Origin: Chitinophagaceae bacterium
GTDB taxonomy: Bacteria > Bacteroidota > Bacteroidia > Chitinophagales > Chitinophagaceae
Assembly (NCBI GenBank): GCA_016721725.1
Contig: JADKHN010000005.1
Coordinates: 1-17,915, forward strand
Direction: 5' to 3'
Length of the DNA: 17,915 bases
Below are positions 9,115-15,602 of the stretch, piece by piece; the first letter of the stretch is position 1, and each line of letters begins with the position of its first letter. The position numbers and the translations under genes are program-made. The notes beneath the pieces are model-generated. The model had not been told where the DNA came from. It did not search any database and was given only the letters and a program-made list of their open reading frames with translations.

Positions 9115-10012
9115 ATGAGCATCAAATCACTCAGGTCAATCATAGTGTTAGTCACAGGGTCCCTTTACTTCGCCCCGGCGAACGGGCAACAACTCTACAA
9201 GGTGAGCCAGTTCATGGAGCACAGTTTCCTGCAAAACCCGCTGCCGTGGGCGCCAATGGTTCTGGAACCGTTGGAGGCGCCTACCGCAGCCAGTGGTCGG
9301 GCATTGAAGGCGGTCCCGTCACCGCGGTCCTCTTCGCCGACAAATATTTCGCGAAAATGAATACGGGCCTGGGTATTGTGCTGTATAGCGATAAGACGGG
9401 TCCCACCAGCAGGACCGGCGGTGAATTGAATTTATCCTACAGCGTGCACCTGGGCGGCGACAAGCGCCTGATGATCGGACTGGGCGGACAGGTGATCCAG
9501 TTCCGGGTGGATAAAAGCAAGATCTCGGCCTCCTGCCCAATGATCCCCTCCTGGCCTCATCCGGATCCACCATCAAGGGTGATGCCAATGCTGGGATCTA
9601 TTACCGTTCCAACACGCTGAATGTGGGCATCTCCGCCAAACAGCTGATCCAGCCCAAACTGGGATTCATTAAAACAGCGGCTAACCCCAAGGGTATGTTA
9701 TACCGCCAGTACTTCCTGGCCGCCAATTATTATATCAGGACGGATGAAGCGAATGTATTGCTGCCGCATGTTGAAGTTCGTTACCAGCCCGAAGCGCCGG
9801 TGGATTATGAAGGAGGCCTCATCCTCTATCATAAAGACCTGCTGCATTTCGGTTTCAGCGCGCATTACCGGCAGGATTACACGGTATTCCTGGGTGTCAA
9901 GATCAAACACAAACTATCGATCGGCTATGCCTATGATATTTACAATAACCCGGTAAGCACATTCGAATCTGGTTTCGGTGCCCATGAGATCATGCTGAGG
10001 TATGCCTTTTAA
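9115..10012 (+). CDS. PorP/SprF family type IX secretion system membrane protein (frameshifted)
   Basis: Outer-membrane beta-barrel protein. ATG at 9115 starts MSIKSLRSIIVLVTGSLYF with cleavage near ANGQ. The family signature QLYKVSQFMEHSFLQNP is readable, then after a shift near 9245 VGANGSGTVGGAYRSQWSGI, FADKYFAKMNTGLGIVLYSD, LNLSYSVHLGGDKRLMIGLG, and after another near 9525 LLASSGSTIKGDANAGIYYR, NVGISAKQLIQPKLGF. It ends FGAHEIMLRYAF, the aromatic terminus of a barrel, with TAA at 10010-10012. About 299 residues, typical of the family. SprF-like paralogues usually sit directly after the type B substrate whose surface display they support, as here. Confidence 0.9.
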
Positions 10013-10993
10013 TCTACTTTTTCCGATAAGATGCAATTACGCCCTTCTACTGATCGGCCTGTCTGTTTTATTGAGCGGCTTGACGCCGGAAGAGAACAGG
10101 AAGACCCCGATCGTTTTGCAAATGCGGGCAGGTTCAACACCAACCCTCGTGATCCTCGGCACCATCCAGGATGCGGGATCCCCGCAGATCGGTTGTAAAA
10201 AAGATTGCTGCAAAGACCTCTTTGACCATCCCGATCCCAACCGGATGGTGGTTTCTCTCGGGCTCATCGATCCCGGGAATAAAAAGCGATATCTCTTTGA
10301 AGCGACACCCGATATGACCCGGCAATTAAGCATCCTCAATGAGGAGCTGAGCCCGGCTCCGGCTTAACCCCCGATGGCATTTTCCTCACCCATGCACATA
10401 TCGGGCATTATACCGGTCTCATGTACCGGGCAAGGAAGCCCTGAATGCAACCGAAGTCCCCGTTTACGCCATGCCTCGTATGCGTTCCTATTTAGAAACG
10501 AACGGCCCTGGAGTCAATTGGTGAATAATAAGAATATCCGGCTGGAGGAACTGTCGGAGAATACGGAACTGAGCCTGGGTAATCATCTCAGCATAAGACC
10601 TCTTAGCGTTCCCCATCGCGATGAATTCTCTGAAACAGTGGGATTCTCATCAAAGGCCCGAACAAGTCGGCCTCTTCATCCCCGATATCGACAAATGGGA
10701 GAAATGGAAGATGAATATCGAAACACTGATCGGGCAGGTGGATTACGCATTCCTCGACGCCACTTTTTTGATGCCGCTGAGATCAACAACCGCGACATCT
10801 CCACGATCCTCATCCCTTCGTCACGGAAAGCATGAAACGGTTTGAAGGATTACCCGCTGCCGAGAAGAACAAGATCCGTTTCATTCATTTCAATCACACC
10901 AATCCCCTGCTGAAACCGGGTAGCGGGGCTTTACAGCTATTGCAGGCAAAGGGTTTCCAGATCGCCACCCTGAAGCAGACCTTTCCGCTCTGA
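10002..10993 (+). CDS. PqqB-like MBL-fold metallo-hydrolase (frameshifted)
   Basis: ATG at 10002 overlaps the PorP/SprF stop by 11 nt and leads into a hydrophobic segment (NYALLLIGLSVLLSGL), so the enzyme may be exported or membrane-attached; an ATG at 10030 in another frame is an alternative. Landmarks: LGTIQDAGSPQIGCKKDCCK (PqqB-type Cys cluster), SLGLIDPGNKKRYLFEATPD, the metal motif THAHIGHYTG, VYAMPRMRSYLE, GPWSQLVNNKN, SVPHRDEFSETVGF, SALFIPDIDKWEKW, VDYAFLDATFFDA, FIHFNHTNPLL; TGA at 10991-10993. About 330 residues. As in PqqB, the usual HxHxDH reads H-A-H-I-G-H, without the Asp. Breaks fall near 10360, 10430, 10650 and 10810. No other pqq gene is in the window, so PQQ synthesis is not implied; free-standing homologues of unknown function are common in Bacteroidota. 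Confidence 0.85.
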
Positions 10994-11078
10994 ACCCCGT
11001 TAATCAAAATTTAACAAAATCGGTTCGACGGATCCAACGGACTGGCATAATTTTTCAATCTTTGTAAAAACAGTACCA

Positions 11079-11476
11079 TTGAGAATTCTTTTCCTCTTTT
11101 TCTTCAGTGTTGGAGCCCTCTTTGCCCGCGGGCAGAAAGTGGAGAACATCTATGTGAACCTCTATACCGACAGCCTGAAGAAAGGGACCTTCAATTACAT
11201 CAATATCGACGGCAAACTGTCGAACGGCCGTTTTATCCCCTGGACAGTACATACCTGATCTTCTGGTCATCCGCCGGACATTTCAGTGGCAACAGCCTCT
11301 GGATCGACCCGAATTTCAAATCCGACAAAGTGGATCTCAGGGTGACCCTGCGCAGCAACCCCGCCCTGCAAAAAGAGTTCAGTATGTATATTAAGAAGAG
11401 ACCTGATCCCGAACTCAAGACTTTGGAGCAACTGATGAAGGAACCACGATCAAGTTCCAGGAAGAATAAGAATTAA
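11079..11476 (+). CDS. Small secreted protein of unknown function
   Basis: About 132 residues once one lost C near 11240 is allowed for. The apparent start is TTG at 11079 (A-T-T-G-A context), giving M-R-I-L-F-L-F-F-F-S-V-G-A-L-F-A, a clear signal peptide, then RGQKVENIYVNLYTDSLKKG, FNYINIDGKLSNGRFIPLDS, LIFWSSAGHFSGNSLWID, KSDKVDLRVTLRSNPALQKE, FSMYIKKRPDPELKTLEQL and a basic tail SSSRKNKN, TAA at 11474-11476. The mature part looks beta-rich, possibly an immunoglobulin-like single domain facing the periplasm or the surface. I do not recognise a named family. It is preceded by AATCTTTG (11053-11060), one mismatch from a -7 box, and followed by a terminator. Confidence 0.7.
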
Positions 11477-11496
11477 ATTGAAGACCACAAAACAAG

Positions 11497-11534
11497 ATGC
11501 CCGGTTTGTCGGAAAGACGAGCCGGGCATTTTTT
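11497..11534 (+). terminator. Intrinsic terminator after the small secreted protein
   Basis: ATGCCCGG (11497-11504) pairs with CCGGGCAT (11522-11529), extendable by A/G-T pairs, followed by TTTTTT (11529-11534). The T-tract is also the left arm of the next hairpin, so the two structures interlock. Confidence 0.8.
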
Positions 11535-11566
11535 ATGGTCTGACGTCTCCGTCTGACCATAAAAAA
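11529..11566. repeat. Left hairpin, 12-bp arms, loop TGACGTCTCCGTCT
   Basis: TTTTTTATGGTC (11529-11540) and GACCATAAAAAA (11555-11566) are perfect inverted arms around the 14-nt loop TGACGTCTCCGTCT. The loop is the near reverse complement (12 of 14) of the loop in the hairpin at 11843-11884. With A's on one side and T's on the other, the stem can act as a bidirectional terminator. Confidence 0.85.
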
Positions 11567-11580
11567 ATAAAGTCATAACT

Positions 11581-11870
11581 GAAAAAATATTGTCAGACGA
11601 GGACGTCAAGATGCCTTCAGACACGAAAAAATATTGTCAGACGAGGACGCCAAGATGCCTTCAGACACGAAAAAATATTGTCAGACGAGGACGCAAAATG
11701 CCTTCAGACACGAAAAATATTGTCAGACGAGGACGCCAAGATGCCTTCAGACACGAAAAAATATTGTCAGACGAGGACGCCAAGATGCCTTCAGACACGA
11801 AAAAATATTGTCAGACGAGGACGTCAAGATGCCTTCAGACACGAAAAAATATTGTCAGACGAGGACGTCA
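11581..11870. repeat. 44-bp tandem repeat array, 6 full units plus a partial seventh
   Basis: Units at 11581-11624, 11625-11668, 11669-11711, 11712-11754, 11755-11798 and 11799-11842, with a 28-bp partial at 11843-11870. Each unit begins GAAAAAATATTGTC, continues with the core AGACGAGGACGYCA and ends AGATGCCTTCAGACAC. Units 3 and 4 are 43 bp through one lost base each. The only other variation is GACGTC (units 1, 6, 7) versus GACGCC (units 2, 4, 5). There are no unique spacers, so this is a minisatellite, not CRISPR. The period is not a multiple of three, and open frames through it continue antisense to the aldolase gene, so coding is unlikely. It lies between convergent genes. Confidence 0.93.
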
Positions 11871-11884
11871 GACAATATTTTTTC
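11843..11884. repeat. Right hairpin, 14-bp arms, loop AGACGAGGACGTCA
   Basis: GAAAAAATATTGTC (11843-11856) and GACAATATTTTTTC (11871-11884) are perfect 14-bp inverted arms around AGACGAGGACGTCA (11857-11870). The left arm and loop are the start of the seventh array unit; only the right arm is new. Its T-run on the plus strand and A-run on the minus strand fit a terminator for either convergent gene. Confidence 0.9.
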
Positions 11885-11899
11885 AAGAACATTGCCCAT

Positions 11900-11940
11900 T
11901 GAAAGTACTTTCATGCCCGTTCAGACGAGGACGTCAGACC
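11900..11940. repeat. Palindrome TGAAAGTACTTTCA and a solitary copy of the array core
   Basis: TGAAAGTACTTTCA (11900-11913) is a perfect palindrome. Ten bases on, the core AGACGAGGACGTCA recurs at 11923-11936, flanked by TC and GACC, without the A/T-rich arms of the array. This copy ends 9 bp before the aldolase stop codon. Confidence 0.75.
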
Positions 11941-11945
11941 TTGTA

Positions 11946-12598
11946 TCACGCAAATTTCTTCGCGTCTTCCAAAAATTTCGCCAGTCCGATATCCGTCAAC
12001 GGGTGCTTCAGGAGTCCCAGGATGGAATCGAGCGGACAGGTACAAACATCCGCGCCCGCTTCAGCGCAGGAGATGATGTGATTGGGGTTACGTATGGATG
12101 CGGCCAGGATCTCCGTCTTGAAACCCTGTACATTGAAGATCTGGCGGATCTGGTGGATCAGGATCATACCGTCCCATCCGCTGTCGTCGATGCGGCCGAT
12201 GAATGGGGAGACATAGGTGGCTCCGGCCTTGGCGGCCAGTATCGCTTGTCCGGCGCTGAACACCAGCGTACAGTTGGTCTTGATGCCGTTATCCGTGAAC
12301 CATTTGAGGGCCTTGATCCCTTCTTTGATCATCGGAACCTTGACCACGATGTTGGGATGGATGGCCGAAAGTTTTTGTCCCTCGGTGATGATGCCTTCAA
12401 AATCGGTGGAGATCACTTCGGCGCTGATATCTCCGTCCACCAGTTCGCAGATGGTCTTGTAATGGGCCATGACGGCTTCCGTGCCTTTGATGCCTTCTTT
12501 GGCCATCAGGGAGGGATTGGTGGTCACACCGTCGAGGATCCCGAGGTCATTGGCTTTTTGATCTGGGCCAGGTTGGCCGTGTCGATAAAAAATTTCAT
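11946..12598 (-). CDS. fsa: Fructose-6-phosphate aldolase / TalC-type transaldolase (one frameshift)
   Basis: Cytoplasmic class I aldolase of the small transaldolase subfamily, about 218 residues. ATG at 12598 gives M-K-F-F-I-D-T-A-N-L-A-Q-I-K-K; one lost base near 12560 shifts the frame before GILDGVTTNPSLMAKEGI. The Schiff-base lysine is in IVVKVPMIKEGIKALKWF; other family marks are NCTLVFSAGQAILAAKAGAT, YVSPFIGRIDD, TEILAASIRNPNHI and ADVCTCPLDSI. It ends FLEDAKKFA with TGA at 11946. Members of this family in Bacteroidota are annotated either as transaldolase (pentose phosphate pathway) or fructose-6-phosphate aldolase; sequence reading cannot separate the two activities. A perfect -7 box lies about 57 bp upstream. 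The hairpins at 11843-11884 and 11529-11566 lie just beyond the stop. Confidence 0.93.
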
Positions 12599-12654
12599 AA
12601 GCGCTGTATGCCAGTTGGCAGTATTTTGGTTGAATGAATAATTGGAGAGCGGGA

Positions 12655-12662
12655 CAAAAGTA
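12655..12662 (-). promoter_or_regulatory. Candidate -7 box (TACTTTTG) for the aldolase gene
   Basis: The minus strand reads TACTTTTG, an exact match to TAnnTTTG, giving a leader of roughly 50 nt before the ATG at 12598. An AT-rich stretch with TTTC runs lies upstream, but no clean -33 TTTG. Confidence 0.45.
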
Positions 12663-12742
12663 TTATAAATGAAAGATTGTTGAGAAAATATTTATACCCG
12701 GAGCTGATTTAGAAATGATCAAACTATCAGGGACTTCGGAAG

Positions 12743-12765
12743 CCCCCTCCAGGGGTTTGGGGGCA
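12743..12765. repeat. GC-rich hairpin downstream of the SRP RNA
   Basis: GCCCCC (12743-12748) and GGGGGC (12760-12765) pair around TCCAGGGGTTT. It lies 8 bp past the SRP RNA 3' end and upstream of the aldolase promoter. It may halt SRP RNA transcription, although no T-tract follows on the minus strand; the more likely stop is the RNA's own closing helix followed by ATTTTTA. Confidence 0.5.
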
Positions 12766-12773
12766 TAAAAATG

Positions 12774-12866
12774 GCAAGTTACTTATATCGCACCGCTCAA
12801 CCACCTACCCTTGCTACCTTCCGGTCCTGGGGGAGTTCAGCAGGAGCTGGTCGTATAAGACTTGCC
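12774..12866 (-). ncRNA. ffs: Signal recognition particle RNA, small bacterial (4.5S) type
   Basis: The minus strand carries the SRP Alu-less hairpin. The conserved SRP54-binding region is CAGGACCGGAAGGTAGCAAG, with a GGAA tetraloop and the CAGG and AGCA asymmetric-loop strands. The ends pair: GGCAAGT at the 5' end with ACTTGCC at the 3' end, then CTTATA with TATAAG, then ACC/GGT and AGCTC/GAGC. The length of 93 nt fits the bacterial small class. With Ffh it targets nascent membrane proteins. A T-rich ATTTTTA follows the closing helix. The 5' end is supported independently by a -7 box ending exactly 7 nt upstream. Confidence 0.95.
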
Positions 12867-12872
12867 AAGTTG

Positions 12873-12880
12873 CAAAGATA
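12873..12880 (-). promoter_or_regulatory. -7 box (TATCTTTG) of the SRP RNA gene
   Basis: TATCTTTG on the minus strand matches TAnnTTTG exactly. The first base of the base-paired SRP RNA (G at 12866) lies 7 nt past its last base, the spacing expected for this promoter class. Confidence 0.65.
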
Positions 12881-12904
12881 AGGAAAAGCGGTTAGGAAAA
12901 AGCG

Positions 12905-12928
12905 GTTAGCTGTCAGTTAAAAGCTAAC
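12905..12928 (-). terminator. Possible terminator at the plug-protein stop codon
   Basis: GTTAGCT and AGCTAAC (12905-12911 and 12922-12928) form a 7-bp stem around a 10-nt loop; on the minus strand the helix is followed by CGCTTTTTCC. The TAA stop of the plug-protein gene (12917-12919) lies inside the loop. The stem is short and the U-run offset, so this is tentative. Confidence 0.4.
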
Positions 12929-14222
12929 TCCCGGCCGATCCGACCTGGAATTGATCCGGCTGACGCCGATGAGCTGGTCTGAACGGTCGGTGAAGGACTT
13001 ATAATACATCAGGATGGTATAGCTGTTCTCGGTCTCCCAGTAATTCCCTTCAAGATCGACGCGGATCTGGGGATTGTTACGGTCCACGGATATATAAGTG
13101 TAATTGTAATAACCCTGTTTCAGCAACAGGCTGATCTCATAAAGCCCTTTCTCTTTGTTGAAGACCATTTGCGTTTTTTCATTCAGCTCATAATTGGTGA
13201 GTTGTCCCGCAAGATAGATGTCTTTATTGGCATAAGGCTGACCGCCGGGCGGGGCCAGGCTGAAATGGACCGTGGCATAATCGGCCTGCCAGTAGGGATT
13301 GATGGTCTCATAGGTCTCGGCCGAATACATGCCATTGAGATCGCTGTAATAGGCATAACGCTGACCGCCCCGGTCGATATCGGTGAACAGGAACATCTCC
13401 GTGGAATTCTTATTGTAATTGGCCCTTTCCACCCGGTCGCTTTGCAAGCGGAAACTGCGCAGATCGAGCCAGCGCCATTCCTTGCCTCCGGGGAATATGC
13501 CATTGTTCACCGAACTGAAATCGAGCGTATTGCCCTGACAAAGGTTGGAGCGATATCCCGGATGGCGTTGTCCCAGCGGTTATTCTGCAGGATCACCACT
13601 TTCACCTGCTGCGCTGCACTGAAAGAGTCGAGTCCGTTTATATTGGCCGTGAACCGGATCATCTGGCTGGTCCTGGCCTGGTCGGGCACAAAGGGCTGGA
13701 CCACCTGGGCGTTGATCGAAGCCTTTGGTCCAATACCAGCAACCGTTGTGTGAAGGCCAGTTTGGAGGTATCCCCGTCCAGGTAGACCTTCAGCATATAA
13801 TTTCCGGAAAGGGTGAGCGAAGTGCCGCGGTCGGGCAGGATGGCCTGGTAATGCGTATAACGGGTAAGGGCAATAGAAGAATACCGGTAATTGGAAATGC
13901 GTTGCTGGGTGAAGCCCTTGATATACGTGAACGGGTTCAAATCAACCGGCCGCCAGTTATAATCGCAGAGCACGAATGTGTAGTAATAGCTTTTCACATT
14001 CCCGTCCATATCGTCGAAATTCAGTTCCAGCTGGTCCATGCTGTTGAGGTTATAGACGGGCAGGGATAACTGGCTTCCGTACAGATGAAACCTTACGGAA
14101 CGGATGTTGGACTTATACACCGCATCGGGGATCTGTGCGGATAACTGAAGCGAAAGGATCAGGCTGAAGATCGCCAGTAAACATTTTTTCGCTCCGGGTT
14201 TTCGTAAATACTTCAATCGCAT
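12917..14222 (-). CDS. Type IX secretion system plug protein (DUF5103; frameshifted)
   Basis: About 435 residues. The start at 14222 (M-R-L-K-Y-L-R-K-P-G) places a signal peptide LLAIFSLILSLQLSAQ directly before the mature start IPDAVYKSNIRSVRFH; the frame is open further upstream, but that part lacks family features. DUF5103 landmarks: LYGSQLSLPVYNLNSMDQLE, NFDDMDGNVKSYYYTFVLCD, NPFTYIKGFTQQRISNYRYS, TLSGNYMLKVYLDGDTSKLA, then after shifts near 13735 and 13535 ARTSQMIRFTANINGLDS, VVILQNNRWDNAI, GKEWRWLDLRSFRLQSDRVE, FTDIDRGGQRYAYYSDLNG, DIYLAGQLTNYELNE and YKSFTDRSDQLIGVSR. TAA at 12917. Family members plug the periplasmic side of the SprA translocon channel. The permease gene is divergent. 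Confidence 0.88.
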
Positions 14223-14236
14223 CGGGTTTGCCTGGC

Positions 14237-14250
14237 TGAACCCGGGTTCA
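14237..14250. repeat. 14-bp perfect palindrome TGAACCCGGGTTCA
   Basis: TGAACCCGGGTTCA is a perfect palindrome 15 bp upstream of the plug-protein start, in the divergent gap to the permease gene. It could be an operator or a 5' leader hairpin next to the start; no regulator is encoded nearby. Confidence 0.55.
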
Positions 14251-14339
14251 CCCGGATGAAAATCCTGATCGCCTTCTTGTACCGCCTTGCCGCTATGAGC
14301 GTTCACCATATTATCTAAAGTCATTAAACAGAAATAAAA

Positions 14340-14347
14340 TACTTTTG
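14340..14347 (+). promoter_or_regulatory. Candidate -7 box (TACTTTTG) for the permease gene
   Basis: TACTTTTG matches TAnnTTTG exactly; initiation would fall near 14354, leaving a short leader before the start at 14371. It is the same octamer as in front of the aldolase gene. Confidence 0.5.
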
Positions 14348-14370
14348 TAAGATACCAAAAAATATGCCGA

Positions 14371-15602
14371 TTGAATGTTTCTCTGTTCATAGCCAGGCGG
14401 ATCGCCTTTAACCGGCAAAAGACCTTTTCTCGTTTCATCATCGGGCTCGCCATCTCCGCAACCGCTATCAGTGTGGCCATCATGATCGTGGCTATGAGCT
14501 TTGTCAACGGGTTCCAGCAGGTCATCAGCAATAAGGTATTCAGTTTCTGGGGACATATACGCGTGCTGCAGGATGTGGAGAACAAGGCGGGTATCGCCGA
14601 GGACTATCCCATTTACCGCAATGATACGGTTGAATCCAACCTCAAAATTCCCGGGTATCCGCTCAGTGGAACGGTTCGCCGCGAAATCGGCCATCATCAA
14701 AAAGGCGATGATATCGAAAGCCTCCTGTTGAAAGGAGTGGATGAGGCTTTCAATTTCAACCGGCTCCAACCCTTTCTGCAGGAAGGAAAATGGATCAGCT
14801 TTACCGACAGCGGTTTCAGCCGGGAGATCAACGTTTCCACCTTTACCGCCAACCAGCTCCGGCTGAAAGTGCAGGACAGCTTGCTGGTCTTTTTCTTCCG
14901 GGAGGACGGATCCAGGTCGGTCAGGAAAATGCGTATCGCCGGGATCTACAAGACAGGTATCGATGAATACGATAAGCAATTCGGGATCTGCGACATCAAT
15001 CTCATCCGGCAACTGAACGGATGGGACGACCGGATGATCGGGGGTTATGAGCTCTTCCTGGATGATTATACCCAGACCGATACGATCACCAACCGGATCT
15101 ATGAACCGGACATACTGCCCCAAAGCTGGTACCCTGTATCCATCAAAAGGATCTATCCTAATATCTTCGACTGGCTCAAACTGCAGGGAAGGATCAAGGA
15201 CATCCTGCTGGGCATCATGATGGTCGTGGCGATCGTCAACCTCATCACCTGCCTCATCATCACGGTCCTGGAGCGTACACGCATGACCGGTGTATTAAAG
15301 GCCACCGGGCGCAACCAACTGGAAGCTGCAGCAGGTCTTCCTCTATAATACTTCACTCATCGCCATAACGGGATCGTCATCGGCGCCGCACTCCGGACTC
15401 GGTATCTGCTGGCTCCAGAAACCTATGGATTCATCAAACTGAATGAAGAGGCTTATTATATGAAGGCGGCCCATGCCCGGTGGTGGGCTGGCAGGTTGCG
15501 CTGATCTGCCTCGGGACTTTTGTGATCTCCATGATCACCCTCATCATCCCCACCCTGCTGATCCGCAAGATCAAACCGGTGACCGCCATCCAGTTCAGGT
15601 GA
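14371..15602 (+). CDS. FtsX/LolE-type ABC transporter permease (frameshifted near the 3' end)
   Basis: Inner-membrane permease of about 410 residues. The chosen start is TTG at 14371, giving M-N-V-S-L-F-I-A-R-R-I-A-F-N; an ATG at 14364 is out of frame by one base. Topology is typical of LolC/LolE/FtsX proteins: first membrane span FIIGLAISATAISVAIMIVA, a large periplasmic domain (SFVNGFQQVISNKVFSFWGH to QSWYPVSIKRIYPNIFDWLK), then spans ILLGIMMVVAIVNLITCLII, NTSLIAITGIVIGA (after a shift near 15310) and WQVALICLGTFVISMITLII, ending IRKIKPVTAIQFR with TGA at 15600-15602. The cytoplasmic ERTRMTGVLKATG loop contacts an ATPase, which is not encoded here. LolE-like members release lipoproteins from the inner membrane. 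Its last 8 nt overlap the convergent methyltransferase gene. Confidence 0.88.

Noticed and set aside
11581..11870. CRISPR array
   Set aside because: The whole 44-bp period is conserved; there are no unique spacers and no cas genes nearby.
11529..11940. Integron attC site or insertion-sequence ends
   Set aside because: No integrase or transposase gene, no R'/R'' type boxes and no target-site duplication are visible.
11590..12641. Long open frames (up to 335 codons) running through the 44-bp array
   Set aside because: They arise because the repeat has no stop in three forward frames, and they continue antisense to a well-identified aldolase gene.
14223..14585. Longer N-terminus for the plug protein, in frame up to 14585
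   Set aside because: The signal peptide LLAIFSLILSLQLSAQ directly follows the start at 14222, and the extension runs antisense through the permease gene's promoter and first codons.
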